Of a stretch of 64,000 nt of DNA, positions 40,311-53,746 are shown one piece after another. The stretch comes from Leucaena leucocephala (Eukaryota; Streptophyta; Magnoliopsida; Fabales; Fabaceae): NCBI GenBank assembly GCA_037074615.1, contig CM073518.1:11298501-11362500 (forward strand), read 5' to 3'. Numbering within the stretch: position 1 is the stretch's first letter; the number at the start of each line of letters is the position of its first letter. The notes under the pieces are model-generated. The model made no database searches. It was not told where the DNA came from and saw only the letters and a program-made list of their open reading frames with translations. The translations under genes were made by a program, and so were the position numbers.

Positions 40311-43120
40311 TGTAATATCCTTAATTTTTTGTACTGATTTCTATGTACAGATTAGATGGAATGTATGAGTTCTTTTTCAGGAAAAGATGTGGTTCTTTAT
40401 GTAAAGAAAATGATTAAATTGCAAAAGAAAGGAAATGAAAGGACTTAAATGCAATTATGGAAAGTTTAAGGTTGGGAAAGAAAGGTAGACAAAAATGTGG
40501 GGTCTCAAAGTGTAATTTTAGCCAAATTTAAGGGACTTAATTGCAAAGAAGAAAAGTTCCCTGGGGCTAAAGTATAATTAAAGAAAAATAGGCCAGAAGT
40601 GGTTTGGACCGCCCGACAGCATTTCAGTCCCAGATTTCACCAGAAGATAGGGCAAGTGACGCTGGGAAGTCCAGCTTAATACCGGAATTTTTGAAGACTC
40701 CAGATAGTCAAAAATGGACTGATCGTCCAAAAGTTATAAAAATTTCTACCAGATACCCTAGATTTCGGATATAAGTAAGAAATTACAGGATGATGTACCC
40801 TTATGGGGTGGATGTCAGGAAACTGACAGAATACCGATAGGAGGTCTGTAGAAAAAGTTATTCACAAATTAGCAAATCCAGATGGGAGTATGAGGCCTCC
40901 AGGGATCCGATAGGGAGATTTATCGGTATTTAAACTAAGACTGAATGAGATAGGGTAACAACAGTCAGATGCCTGTTATAACCCAAATGGCTGCCCAGAC
41001 ACAGTAGGGCAGTGTATCTGACAGAAGGAGCCGGTGTCCGGATATGTGTGTAGACGGTGCATAAAAGCTAAAATATTCGGTGAACCTGGACAGGGGAGGA
41101 TTCCTTGTAATGCGTGCCATGAAGGTGTTGGACCCAGAAAGGCCCAATAATGGCACCATTAAAGGCCGAATAAGACATGTGGACTGATAGGTGGGCCGGT
41201 GTCAAGCAGAACCCCGGAAAAGTGCGAAATTACAAAAATGCCCCTGTGTTGTACTAAAGGGGTAGTAGGTGTATAAAGGGCATTTTGGTCATTCTGGATA
41301 GTCCTAGAGACCAAGACATATATAGGTGAAGTTAACCAGAGTCAGTATATGCCCTGATGAAGTACAGAAAGGTGTAAAATGACGGCTTTGCCCGTAGGGT
41401 TAAGATAGTGCATGAAAGGGCACCCAGGGGTATTTTGGTCATTTCGTAGGGGATCTGTAATTGAGTTTAGACCCAGTATTAAAATGTTAATGATATAAAG
41501 GATCCAGATACTAAGTTCAAGGCTAGAAGACATAACATGGGTTTTCAGAAAAATTAGATTCGGAAAACGGTTCAGTTTTCGAGGCGACGGACCGGGCCGG
41601 TACTGGATTGGACCGGAAAGCTTCCAGAAGGTTTCTCTCCTCTCCAAATTGCGCCATGTGAAGAATGTGGGTGATGAGGTGTCCCATGAGGTGGCCTTGA
41701 ATGATGTCATGCATGATGCAGTAAAAGGAATAAAAGAAAATAGGAAATTCTGGAAAAGCCAGGACCACAAGTTCATATGGCTTCAAAATTAAAAGAATGC
41801 CATTGAAGGAAACTATAAATACCCCCCCTTGCCTTCATTCATCACGCCAAGAAGCAAGTTTAGAGAGATAAGGAAGTGCTTGAGAGAGAAAGTGAGAAAA
41901 AGAAAGAAGAAAGGAAGTTCTGCTTTTGAGGTAGTAACTAATCCTAGCTCTTATGTAATGTCTTTGTGAATTGTTGTGCTATTGTTTGGTTGGATTGTTA
42001 TCTTATATGTTATGATTGAAGCTCTATTACAATGCTATGATCATATGTTATTGAATATTGAAGCATGCAGCATACTTATCTATACACAATCACAAGCAAG
42101 CACTGTCACACTGCATTACATATATTGTTATGATTGTTGCTACTGAGATTCTTTTGAATCTCATTCCCATATATATAACATTACACGGGAGGTTCTGTCA
42201 AAATAAAATTTGGAAATTTTAAGAGACGCCGTTAGGCTGCCGAAATTCTGGCAACGAAGCAGGAACGAAGAAAGGAACTGATACGTACTGTGTACGTAGG
42301 TGCTGTCTAAGGAGGCTAGAAGTAAGTGGACCTAGCAGGTTCATCCAGTCTTTCCTAGGTACTTACGTAAAATGGTAGTTTCTACGGGAATTACCGAATC
42401 GGTACAAGATCGGTTACTTTCTACAGAAGGGATGTAGCAGTTATGCTGCCAGATTTTAGACAACGAAAAAAGTAATAGAAATATGAGGATGTTAATCATG
42501 CACTGATGTATAATAGTTGATTATTTAATAATGATTGTTATCTGGTATGTTTGACTTATATGTGATGCATTTATACATTAATATGTAAGGTTAGTTGCTG
42601 AAAAATGACTCTGTGAACAGTAATCCGTGGAGACCAATTGATGTTTGGTAAATTATTAAAAATAGTAAATGGTTGAATAAATATATGATATTTTTATGGT
42701 AAATAGTAGACATACTAAGATTTAATTTTATATATATAATGCTTCATTTGGATGTATACACGAAAAGATATAAATTGTTAAAGTTGGGACCAGAATGCTG
42801 GATTCAGGAGAAAGTCATTGGATGAACAGTAAAGTTGAAACATTGACCCACGTTGAATTTGTCAAGTAATGGTCAACCAATGATTTTTTCCTGAAATATA
42901 CTTAAGTTATGTTCATGTATCAATTTGAACCACTTCATTTCAATTTTTCTAGAATTAGTTAGGATTTTTCAAAGTCAGGTCACTCATCTGGAATTTGCCA
43001 CAGTGAATAGTATCCGATTGAATAAAATTCCAGATTAAGAGTTTAGACTTCAATGACCCTGAAAGTGGTTCTAAGTGCTACTGAATGTTCCTTAAGATAT
43101 ATAAAAATAAGGATGTGACA
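40311..43120 (+). repeat. 5' LTR of gypsy F (2810 bp)
   Basis: It starts TGTAATATCC and ends GGATGTGACA (canonical TG..CA), followed by the primer site TGGTATCAGAGC at 43124-43135. The TATA box is at 41814-41821, with a C-run and GA-rich leader after it. It is similar throughout to the C LTRs. Confidence 0.93.
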
Positions 43121-43222
43121 TTTTGGTATCAGAGCAAAGGATTCTGGCTTAGGAAATGCTCTGAATAGATAAATATACCCTAATAAACCAGACATAATTG
43201 ACACTAAGTTAGTGTTTGCAGG

Positions 43223-43918
43223 ATGGCTAGACATAGATCCGGGTCTGAAACTAAAGTAAACCAATGGGAGTTAAGACCAGAGGTTTCTAGTTTGGATAGT
43301 TCAGAAGGGGAGATAATGAGCAATCATTCTGATCCTTGGATATCTTCAGGAGTGAGTGACTCAGAAGTGGATAGTTCTTCCGTAGGATCAAATCTTGTGG
43401 ATGATCAGGAGGTGATGGTGATAGAAGGCCCTATTCCAGCCATTCCCATAAGTGCGATACCTTTGAATGTAACAAACAATTCAGGATCCAGCCAAGTATG
43501 TGATCAGAGTAATGCGCCAGGTCCCAGTAGGCCCGAAGTGACCCTAGTAGAGATACATTTGGGAAGTCTAATCGTAAGAATGATCCCAGGGAGGAACCTG
43601 AGTAGAGAACAATTTGAGAGCTCGGTAGTATTAGCCCGACAGTTATATGGGCTGAGGTAGACCCTGATCAGATATGTAGATCAAGGCTATATGGTTTATC
43701 AGAATTTCATCACAAGGGTGAAAGCCATATATCAAGCCTGGGATCCAAACGTGTTAACCCTGGGGCTTTGGCTAGAAATTATGAATGATGTATTGCCGAC
43801 TACTCCTACCTGGAGATCGGAGTTGGATCAATATTTTGATAAAGAACCATATTGTACTATATCGGACTGGATCTACCTAGTAGGAGAATATATTAGAATA
43901 AAGTTTAAGAAAAATTAG
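43223..43918 (+). pseudogene. Accessory ORF of gypsy F, broken
   Basis: It is homologous to the accessory ORF of C, starting with the same MARHR..GSET in the same position after TTTGCAGG. A Gln codon has become TAG at 43658-43660, and the frame reopens to 43918. Near the end F has one base more than C (AAGAAAAATTAG against AAGAAACTTAG), which makes the stop at 43916. The acidic Ser/Asp/Glu N-terminus and the ITRVKAIYQAWDPN block are kept. A donor-like GTAATACT follows at 43920. Function is unknown. It shows that this ORF belongs to the family and was not picked up by C alone. Confidence 0.85.
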
Positions 43919-44052
43919 GGTAATACTTCCAATGTACAAAAGATCAGTACAGTAACATTTGTATGACTGTGACATGTACCTTGTATGATATGTTTGAAAT
44001 GAAATGAGAAATGTTGTTTATCGCATTCCTTTCTATGTTATAGCATAACAAA

Positions 44053-47000
44053 ATGGTTCGAACAAGAAGAACAATTCTAGCAGAGGAACCACAAGAAGCT
44101 GGAAATCTTAATCAACTAATTTTAGAATGGTTAGAACAACAACAAAAGATGATAGAAGAAATGAGAGCAGCTCAGGCATGAAATGAGCAGGAAAGAGATG
44201 CTGCCATAGCCGCAGCAGTGGCAGCAGCTGTAAGTAATTTAAGACCGCCAGAGCCTTCAGGAGCGGCGGATAGAGAACCTGAAGGAGTACAACAGCAAGC
44301 AGTTCAGCCCCAGAGATAGGTTGAATCGAGGGAGGAGGCAGTAGGTATCCAACAATGGATGGTTCGATTTTGCAAACACAATCCTCCAGTGTTCGAAGGA
44401 ACATTCGAAGTACAGACAGCAGAAAATTGGGTCAGTAGATTAGAGAAGGATGCAGATAGATGGTGGAAGAATACAGAGTTACTTCTCCAAGCAAGAGATA
44501 TTCCATTTACCTGGGAAGTGTTTCTTGAGCAGTTTTACGAGAAATATTTCCCTCAATCCATCAGAGATGAAGGGAGGCCGAATTCCTTGTACTGAGACAA
44601 GGAGAAAAAGAAGCTTTTGACGAATATCTGGCTAAGTTCATCCGGCTATCCCAGTATTCTACGTATCTACGTCAAGTGGATGACGAGCGCTGGATGATAG
44701 AAAGAATGATTCGGGGATTGAATTCCACGCTAAAGGAGAAGTTAACTCCGCAACAATACAGCCAGTTTAATAAGGCTGTGGAAGCATGTCGAATTGTAGA
44801 AAACAACATGAATCATCGAATGCTGTCCAGATTTAGGAATAGGGATCAGGCGACCCCTGACAAGGTCGGTCGAAATCAAGAAGCTGCAGGTGGGAGCGGC
44901 TATAAGAAGAGGAAGCGATCGTGGCAGAACAAAAAGCCAAATAGGGGCAATTTCCGCGGCAGGTCCAATAATAGGGATTCAAAGGCCCCAGTATGTGAAA
45001 AGTGTGGAAAGAATCATGGTGATAGACCATGTTTAATGGGCCAGAATGTTTGTTACACCTGCAAAAAGCCCGGACATTTTTCCAGAGAATGTCCTCAAGC
45101 TATAACTGATCCAAGACCAAGGACGGCAGGACGAGTGTTTGCATTCACTAGAGAGGATGCTTAGCGATCACCTGAGATGATCCAAGGTACAATCTATCTC
45201 AATGATCATGCTGTGACTGCTCTATTTGATTCGGGTGCAAGTTATTCCTTTATATCTTATGAATGTGCCAAATGCCTAGGCCTTCTGATCAGCAAATTAC
45301 GTTATGATATACAGGTGAAAACCCCCACCAACGCTAGAGTAATTACGTCTGATGCTTGTCTAAATAGTGTTATGCGTTATGAGCACTGCAGTACCACCCT
45401 AGACCTGATCTGTATGCCTTTCAGAGAGATTGATGTCATACTCAGCTTAAATTGGTTATCCTCCAATAATGTGATGTTGGATTGCAGGAACAAAACCCTA
45501 GTTCTTGGTCCAAAGGTCACTGATATGAGCTTAGTAGTACGACTGAACTTCATGACAGAGGCTCAGGCAGAAAAATGTCTACAGAAAGGATGTCAAGGGT
45601 ATGTGGTATTCTTTTCTGTTCAAACAGAAGTGGAAAAAGGCATCGAGGAGATTCCAGTAGTCAATGAATTTCCTGAAGTCTTCCCAAAGGAGATTCAGGG
45701 ATTGCCTTCAGAGCGTGAAGTGGAATTTGCGATTGACATTATACCTGGAGCTGGACCAGTGTTAAAAGCCCCGTACAGGATGGCTCCTAATGAGATGATG
45801 GAACTGAAGAAGCAAATTGAGGAGCTATTGGAGAAGGGTTTCATACGACCCAGTGTATCGCCATGGGGTGCTCCAGTACTATTTGTCAAGAAGAAAGATG
45901 GCAGTTTAAGGCTATGCATTGACTACAGGGAATTAAATAAGCTTACAGTTAAGAATAAGTATCCATTCCCCAGAATTGATGACCTGCTAGACCAATTGGC
46001 AGGAGCGAGCTTATTCTCCAAGATTGACTTGAGATCTGGCTACCATCAACTAAGGGTCAAGCCAGATGATATTCCAAAGACGGCATTCAGAACGCGCTAC
46101 AGGTATTTTGAGTTCCTTGTGATGCCTTTTGGACTAACCAATGTGAAACATCCTCCTTTATATCTCTCAAAGTACTTTTGCTATAGCTCTCTTGAAGTGG
46201 ATTATATTTCTCTTGCCGAAAATCCTGGTAGAAAATAACTGTACTGATTCGGTAATTCCCTATGAGAACTACCATTCTACGCAAGTACCCAGGAAAGACT
46301 GGATGAACCGGCTAGGTCCACTCACTTCCAGCCTCCTTAGACAGCACCTACATACACAGTACTTTGTATAGTCTACCAGCACAACGGTATTTTCTAACAA
46401 ATATCTTTAAGTCTTAACCTTAAAACCTTTACCTTAATTTTGAACTTTAACCTTACTCAATTGAAACTATTTTAGAACATTGAAATACCTCTTAACCTCA
46501 AAAACATGAATTTCCAAGTGTTGGGCTTACGGTTACTGTTCACTGCCACTATTCACTGGGTAATTCCAGATTACAACCTGAACTTTGGAAATTCATAACT
46601 AAATCTAGAAAAATCATTTTAAGGTGATTCCAATTTATAATGAAATATATTTCATTTAAATTTGATAGAAAAATATTAAAATGAGATCTTCTTGTCCAGA
46701 TCAAATCAGTTTATTCGTTGAACTTTACTGTTCATTTGGTAAATCTGGAAATTCCAGTTTCTTTGCCCCATTTTCAAAAATTCATTTCTCCTTGTATACT
46801 TATCCAATTGAGTTGAATTACATATGTATTTAAATATCCATATGTCTACTTTAATCTCTCAAAATTGCGAGGAAAAAATCATTCGTTTACTATATGAAAT
46901 TAGCGCATGAACCTCACTGCCTCTGAGTTGTCATTTTACCTTGTTCCAGATTTCAACTCCTAACTTTGAAAAATCATAACAATTCGAGTTCTTAACCAAA

Positions 47001-50000
47001 TGAGGCGTTCTTGGTGTCCATTTAAATATCTAGATATTAGATATGTTCATACCAAATTTCATATGAAAACTCATCATATAAGTCAATCAAAATACCAATG
47101 GAAGTACACTACCTCATATTGGATTTATGAGTAGCATGCATCATACAAACCAAAACATCATCTTGTATTTAAAGTGCACACTTTTTAAATTATGTACAGT
47201 CATCCATCAACATTTACCCTCTTGCCTTGAGAAGATCCAGCACCTAGAGCATGTTTAATTATATGGAAGGAATGAGATTTCATTGAAATCCCAATAGCAA
47301 GTAATATAAACTATAAGGTTATGCATGTTTGATTGAATGCCTAACATGTTATCATGCAATGGGAGCTAATTCATGCTTATACATAAGCAATTCTAATATG
47401 CATCATGACATATATTGCAAGGAGTATCACATACTCATATCACATCATCATCATCATCACACAACATTCCATGCTCAACCAAACCTTCATGCATAACAAG
47501 TAAGCAAAACAATCAAAGCACATAAGTTTATAGTTAGATATTCTTGCTACCTCTTGTAGATCCTTGTTCCTTTCCTTCTTGTAATGGTCTTTCCTTGGCA
47601 CAAATGTCAAAACCTAGGAATTACAAGATAATTACCAAATTATAACTCCATTCCAAACAAAATCCAAGTCTAGTTTCAATAAGCTCCCTTTTTCCAAAAA
47701 TTCCCATTTTGGTTCCAATGCTTCCCATACTTGTTCCTCCACTTTACCCCCACACAAAATCTCATTTTAAGACCATTGGAAGCATCAAAATTATGAAATT
47801 CAAATCACTGTTCAGGCGAGTGAACAGTACCCGTGAGGAATTTTCAACATTATAACCTTTAATTCCAATGGTTTCCAAGGTTTAAAACCTTTCCAATCCT
47901 ACACAAAATCATCATATAAACTCAATGGAAGCATTAAATCATTGAAATTCCATTTTCTTCTATCATAAACAGTGCATGAACAGTGCAAACCGAAATGGTA
48001 AAGTGAAGAGCATCAACTCACCTTACTTGCTCTTTCAAGACCCTTGCTTCTTCCTTGCTTTCTTCCACTTTCTTTCTCTAGAACTCACTTCTCTCTCTAA
48101 AGGAGCTCTTGGGTGTGAAGAATGAATGGAGGGGGGGTATTTATAGCAAAAGTCATGTGTCATTTGAAGGCCAAGATCACTTTAGAAACTATTTGATCTA
48201 ATGGTTAAAGGTTTGATCTTGGAATGTCTTTTCACTTTTCACTCAAGACCTTACCACCATGACATCACTAGCATGGCACCACTTGGGACATCTAAGACTA
48301 CTTCTTGGCGCCATTTTTGAGTCCATATGGGTCCCACCATGTGCCAAACCTAATCCTTACTTTATTCTCTTTTTCTTTATTTCCAAAAATCCATAAATTA
48401 TTTATTTTTGGACTTGGGCTTCAAGATAACTTTTGGGCCTTATTGGGCTAGCCTAGGATGACATGTTGGACCTCTTTTAGGTCCAATAGCTAATTGGCCC
48501 AAATCCCAATGTAATTTCCTTCTACCGATATCCGTAAATTACCCTGATCTTAGCATAAATGCTAATCACCTCTTTTAATTGTTCTAACATTTTTAGAAAT
48601 CCATTCTAATATAAAATGAATTCTCTACAAAGTTTCATAATTTTCTGAGACCCAGAAGTCCTGTTAAAAATTAAATGCGTTTTCTTTAACCCTTTATCGG
48701 TGTCCTTTTTCACCGTAAATTCCATAATTAATTCTACAGGACTCCTTTTTGACTTCTGTCAACTCCATAAATTCTCATATTAATTATAATAATTTACTAT
48801 CAAATTTTCTCTGATATCCATCCATTGTGTGAAATGACTAAAATGCCCTCCATTTACTTCTGGTTTCTTAGGGCATCACAGTGGCATTTTCGAAATTTTG
48901 CACTTTGGCTCTTAGACTTTCTTCCTCTTCCAATTAATCCTTTTCTTTACATAAATATGGCCACCTCTTTTCCTAAAAATATCATATATTTCATTTAACC
49001 TGTACATACAACGTAGTACAGAAATTAGGGATGTTACACAATGCACCTGCTATTTTCATGGACTACATGAATCGGATCTTCAGGCCTTATCTAGATCAGT
49101 TCGTTATGGTCTTCATTGATGATATTCTGGTGTACTCCAAATCTCAAAAGGAGCATGAAAGGCATTTGAGGATTGTTCTTGGTACCCTTAAAGAAAAGAA
49201 GCTCTATACTAAGCTGAGTAAATGTAAGTTTTGGCTGTCAGAAGTTAAATTTCTCGGTCATGTCATATCCCGAGACGGGGTAGCTGTGGATCCTAGCAAA
49301 GTTGAAGCAGTTTTGAGCTGGGAGCAGCCAAGGACAGTGACGGAGATCAGAAGTTTTCTCGGCCTAACAGGGTACTACAAAAGATTTATTCAATACTTTT
49401 CTCGAATTGCCTTACCACTTACCAAGCTAACTAGAAAGAATCAGCAGTTTAAGTGGGATGAGAAGTGCGAGGCTAGCTTCCAAGAGTTAAAGCAGAGATT
49501 AACCACTACTCCCGTGCTGATTATTCCAGACCCAACTCAGACTTACGTAGTCTACACTGATACTAGCAAGCAAGGGTTGGGATGTGTGCTGATGCAGCAA
49601 GCTCGAGTAGTAGCCTACGCCTCTCGGTAGTTGAAGCCACATGAAGAAAATTATCCCACTCATGATCTGGAGCTTGTGGTGGTGGTTTATGCTTTGAAGA
49701 TATGGAGGCACTATTTATATAGAGCAATGATAGCGTTATTTTGCGACCACAAAAGCTTGAAGTATCTACAGGATCAAAAAGAGATGAATATGAGGCAACG
49801 ACGATGGATGGAGTTGTTGAAAGATTATGACTTCCAGATTAAATATCATCCAGGAAAAGCCAATGTGGTAGCTAATGCCCTAAGTAGAAAGGTGGTGCAG
49901 GTTGGATACATGATGATCAAGGAGTTGGAATTGATAGAAGATATGCGCGATTGGAGCCCTCTATATCAAATGCAACTGACGGAGAATCCTTTTAGAGGAG

Positions 50001-51460
50001 TTCATGTCAGAGCTTGCATAGAAGATGAGATAAAAGAGGCTCAAAAGCAGGATAAGCTCGCAGCAATATTCAAAGACAAGCTAGAGAAGGGGAAGACAAG
50101 GAATTTTGAGATGTCCCCAGACGGATTACTACAGTTTCGGGGAAGACCCTATATCCCTAATGTTGTGGGATTAAGGGAAAGGATTCTGGAGGAAGCACAT
50201 AAAAGTCGGTATACTGTACATCCAGGTATGACCAAGATGTACCATGATGTTAAAAGGTTATTTTGGTGGCCTGGACTGAAGAAAGATGTTGTGACTTACG
50301 TATCTAAGTGCTTGACCTGCCAGAAAGTGAAAGTTGAACATCAAAAGCCAGCAGGAACATTGCAGCCTCTAGAAATCCCTGAGTGGAAATGGGATGGGAT
50401 TGCCATGGACTTTGTGGAAGGACTACCCCTGACTCCAAGTAGACATGATGCAGTGTGGGTAGTAATTGATCGACTGACAAAGTCAGCATATTTTCTGGCA
50501 ATCAATAAGAGAGATTCTCTTGAAAAGCTAGCAAAGTTGTATATAAAGGAGATCGTTAGGCTTCATGGTATCCCGAGCAGCATTGTGTCTGATAGAGACC
50601 CTCGATTTACTTCAAATTTCTGGAGGGCTTTACAGGAAGAAATGGGCACTACTCTCAGATTTAGTATATCTTATCATCCTCAGACAGATGGTCAATCTGA
50701 ATGAGCAATACAAAAGTTAGAGGATATGCTGAGAGCATGTGTCCTAGATTTCAAAGGCAGCTGGGATATCCATTTACCCCTTATAGAGTTTGCTTATAAC
50801 AATAGTTATCAGGCCAGTACTCAGATGGCACCTTTTGAAGCACTCTATGGACGTAAATGTAGATCCCCCTTATGCTGGCTAGAGCTTAGCGAGACAAGAA
50901 TGCTTGGTCCTGATATAGTGGATCAAACCGCAGAGAAGATTACGGTGATTAGAAAAAGATTGTTGATGGCTCAAAGTAGACAGAAAAGCTATGCAGATGT
51001 CAGAAGGAAGCCGTTGGAGTTTGAAGAAGGAGAACGTGTATTCCTTAAGTTAACTCCAACTTCTGGAGCCGGACGATCAATCAAAGTGAAGAAGTTGCAT
51101 CCAAGATACATCAGACCATTACAGATTCTCTCAAAGATAGGAGCAGTAGCCTACAAGTTGGCTCTTCCTCCGAATCTCATCCAGATACATGATGTGTTCC
51201 ATGTTTCCCAATTAAAGAAGTATGTTCCAGATCCATGTCATGTGATTGAGCAAGATGAGGTCGTACTGCGAGATAACTTGACCTATGAGGTTGGACCGGT
51301 GCGAATTGCTGATAGAAAAGTCAAGCAGTTGTTGAATAAACAAATTCCTTTAGTTAAAGTGATCTGGAAAGGCTTGACTGAACAAGAAGCTACATGGGAA
51401 ACAGAAGAAAAGATGAGAGAGAAGTATCCTGAATTGTTTCGATATGAAAGATGTAAATAA
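44053..51460 (+). pseudogene. gag-pol: Gypsy F gag-pol, multiply disrupted
   Basis: It is collinear with the C polyprotein. Defects in order: TGA at 44179, TAG at 44317, an in-frame 66-base deletion in gag near 44449, a frameshift near 44570, TAG at 45162, a 2.9-kb solo LTR (46144-49038) between the FGLTN and AIFMDYMNRIF parts of reverse transcriptase, TAG at 49628 and TGA at 50702. Still readable are the CCHC knuckle (CYTCKKPGHFSREC), protease (FDSGASYSF), reverse transcriptase (FIDDILVYS), RNase H, integrase and chromodomain (to 51460). Most stops are single transitions from Gln, Arg or Trp-type codons. No functional product is expected. Confidence 0.93.
46144..49038 (-). mobile_element. 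Solo LTR H (2895 bp), minus strand, in F reverse transcriptase
   Basis: It is flanked by caatg at 46139-46143 and 49039-49043. On the minus strand it starts TGTAACATCCCTAATTTC and ends GGATGTTTCA. The minus-strand TATA box is at 48138-48145, beside a G-run. It matches LTR G (53747 onward) and most of X. A short CAT repeat occurs at 47440-47460. No internal region is present, so it is a recombination remnant. No genes are seen in these 2.9 kb. Confidence 0.93.
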
Positions 51461-51483
51461 ATTTTGAGGACGAAATTTATTTT

Positions 51484-51496
51484 AAGGGGAGAGAAA
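51484..51496 (+). other. Polypurine tract of gypsy F
   Basis: AAGGGGAGAGAAA lies directly before the 3' LTR, shortly after the gag-pol stop. Confidence 0.82.
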
Positions 51497-53746
51497 TGTA
51501 ATATCCTTAATTTTTTGTACTGATTTCTATGTACAGATTAGATGGAATATATGAGTTCTTTTTCAGGAAAAAGATGTGATTCTTTATGTAAAGAAAATGA
51601 TTAAATTGCAAAAGAAAGGAAATGAAAGGACTTAAATGCAATTATGGAAAGTTTAAGGTTAGGAAAGAAAGGTAGACAAAAATGTGGGGTCTCAAAGTGT
51701 AATTTTAGCCAAATTTAAGGGACTTAATTGCAAAGAAGAAAAGTTTCCTGGGGCTAAAGTATAATTAAAGAAAAATAGGCCAGAAGTGGTTTGGACCGCC
51801 CGACAGCATTTTAGTCACAGATTTCACCAGAAGATAGGGCAAGTGACGCTGGGTAGTCCAGCTTAATACCGGAATTTTTGAAGACTCCAAATAGTAAAAA
51901 ATGGACTGATCGTCCAAAAGTTATAAAAATTCCTACCGGATAGGGGTGAGCAAAGTACCCGTAGCCCGGTGTACCCGCCCGGCCCCGGTGTCAATTTGCC
52001 CGTTTTAAGCCCGCCCAAAATGGGCCCGTAACGGGCGGGCTTAAACGGGCTAAAGTAGTAAAATAAACGGGCGGGCTACGGGCTGACCATCGGGCAGCCC
52101 GTAGCCCACCCGTTTATTTTTTTAATTAATTAACTATTTTTTTAAAAAATAAAAATTATGAATGATCATATTATGTATGCATTATGGACTTTGTGTTTAT
52201 AAACTTATAGTGATAATTGATAAACATTATGATTATGATATTTTCTTTTAGTAATTTTATGATAAATAATCATATTATGTGTTCACTGTGAACTTCAAAT
52301 AGGGTAAAGCAGATTTTTTTTTTATATTTTTAGTAAACGGGCTGCCCATGCCCGTTTTGACCCAAACGGGTTCAGCCCAGCCCATTTAATACGGGCTTAA
52401 ACGGGCTGGGGCACGGGCATGGGCTAGCCCGTGCCCAGTTAAGATTAAACGGGCGGGGTACGGGCTGACCATCGGGCCAGCCCGCCCCGCCCGTTGCTCA
52501 GCCCTACTACCGGATACCCTAGATTTCGGATATAAGTAAGAAATTACAGGATGATGCACCCTTATGGGGCAGATGTCAGGAAACTGATAGAATACCGATA
52601 GGAGGTCTGTAGAAAAAGTTATTCACAAATTAGTAAATCCAGACGGGAGTATGAGGCCTCCAGGGATCCGATAGGGAGATTTATCGGTATTTAAACTAAG
52701 ACTGAATGAGGTCGGGTAACAATAGTCAGATGCCCGTTATAACCCAAATGGATGCCCAGACACAGTAGGGCAGTGTATCTGACAGAAGGAGCCGGTGTTC
52801 GGATATGTGTGTAAACGGTGCATAAAAGCTAAAATATTCGGTGAACCTGGACAGGGGAGGATTCCTCGTAATACGTGCCATAAAGGTGTTGGACCCAGAA
52901 AGGCCAAATAATGGCGCCATTAAAGGCCCAATAAGACATGTGGACTGATAGGTAGGCCAGTGTCCAGCAGAACCCCGAAAAAGTGCGAAATTACAAAAAT
53001 GCCCCTGTGTTGTACTAAAGGGGTAGTAGGTGTATAAAGGGCATTTTGGTCATTCTGGACAGGCCTAGAGGCCAAGACATATACAGGTGAAGTTAACCAG
53101 AGTCAGTATATGCCCTGATGAAGTATAGAAAGGTGTAAAATGACGGCTTTGCCCTTAGGGTTAAGATAGTGCATGAAAGGGCACCCAGGGGTATTTTGGT
53201 CATTTCGTAGGGGATCTGTAATTGAGTTTAGACCCAGTATTAAAATGTTAATGATATAAAGGATCCAGATACTAAGTTCAAGGCTAGAAGATATAACATG
53301 GGTTTTCAGAAAAATTAGATTCGGAAAACGGTTCAGTTTTCGAGGCGACAGACCTGGCCGGTACCAGATTGGATCGGAAAGCTTCCAGAAGGTTTCTCTC
53401 CTCTCCAAATTGCGCCATGTGAAGAATGTGGGTGATGAGGTGTCCCATGAGGTGGCCTTGAATGATGTCATGCATGATGCAGTAAAAGGAATAAAAGAAA
53501 ATAGGAAATTCCGGAAAAACCAGGACCACAAGTTCATATGGCTTCAAAATTACAAGAATGCCATTGAAGGAAACTATAAATACCCCCCCTTGCCTTCATT
53601 CATCACGCCAAGAAGCAAGTTTAGAGAGATAAGGAAGTGCTTGAGAGAGAAAGTGAGAAAAAGAAAGAAGAAAGGAAGTTTTGCTTTTGGGGTAGTAACT
53701 AATCCTAGCTCTTATGTAATGTCTTTGTGAATTGTTGTGCTATTGT
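51497..53746 (+). repeat. 3' LTR of gypsy F, first part, with nested MITE
   Basis: It starts TGTAATATCC and follows the F 5' LTR with many scattered substitutions. It is interrupted at 51941-52506 by a MITE and at 53747 by LTR G, after CTATTGT. The TATA box is at 53575-53582. The rest lies outside the window. Confidence 0.92.
51941..52506. mobile_element. hAT-type MITE (566 bp) in the F 3' LTR
   Basis: An 8-bp target duplication, ctaccgga, is at 51933-51940 and 52507-52514, and the 5' LTR of F shows the undisturbed site near 40747. The ends are TAGGGGTGAGCAA and TTGCTCAGCCCTA, inverted with one mismatch. GGGCGGG/CCCGCCC subterminal repeats surround an AT-rich centre (52110-52330). Eight-base duplications and TAGGG-type ends are typical of hAT transposons. 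No ORF is present, so transposition needed an outside transposase. Confidence 0.9.

Larger units (their letters stand above)
40311..53746 (+). mobile_element. Ty3/gypsy chromovirus F, decayed (3' LTR continues beyond LTR G)
   Basis: F is a sister of C. It has a 5' LTR 40311-43120, primer site, accessory ORF, gag-pol with chromodomain, polypurine tract and a 3' LTR from 51497 that is interrupted by a MITE and by LTR G at 53747. The left target copy is probably agcta (40306-40310); the right one is outside the window. The LTRs differ at many sites, and the genes carry stops, indels and a solo LTR, so F is older than C. Confidence 0.92.

Noticed and set aside
46144..49038. Host gene or full element inside F
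   Set aside because: It has TG..CA ends, a 5-bp duplication, and collinear similarity to LTR G reversed. It is a solo LTR without coding sequence.
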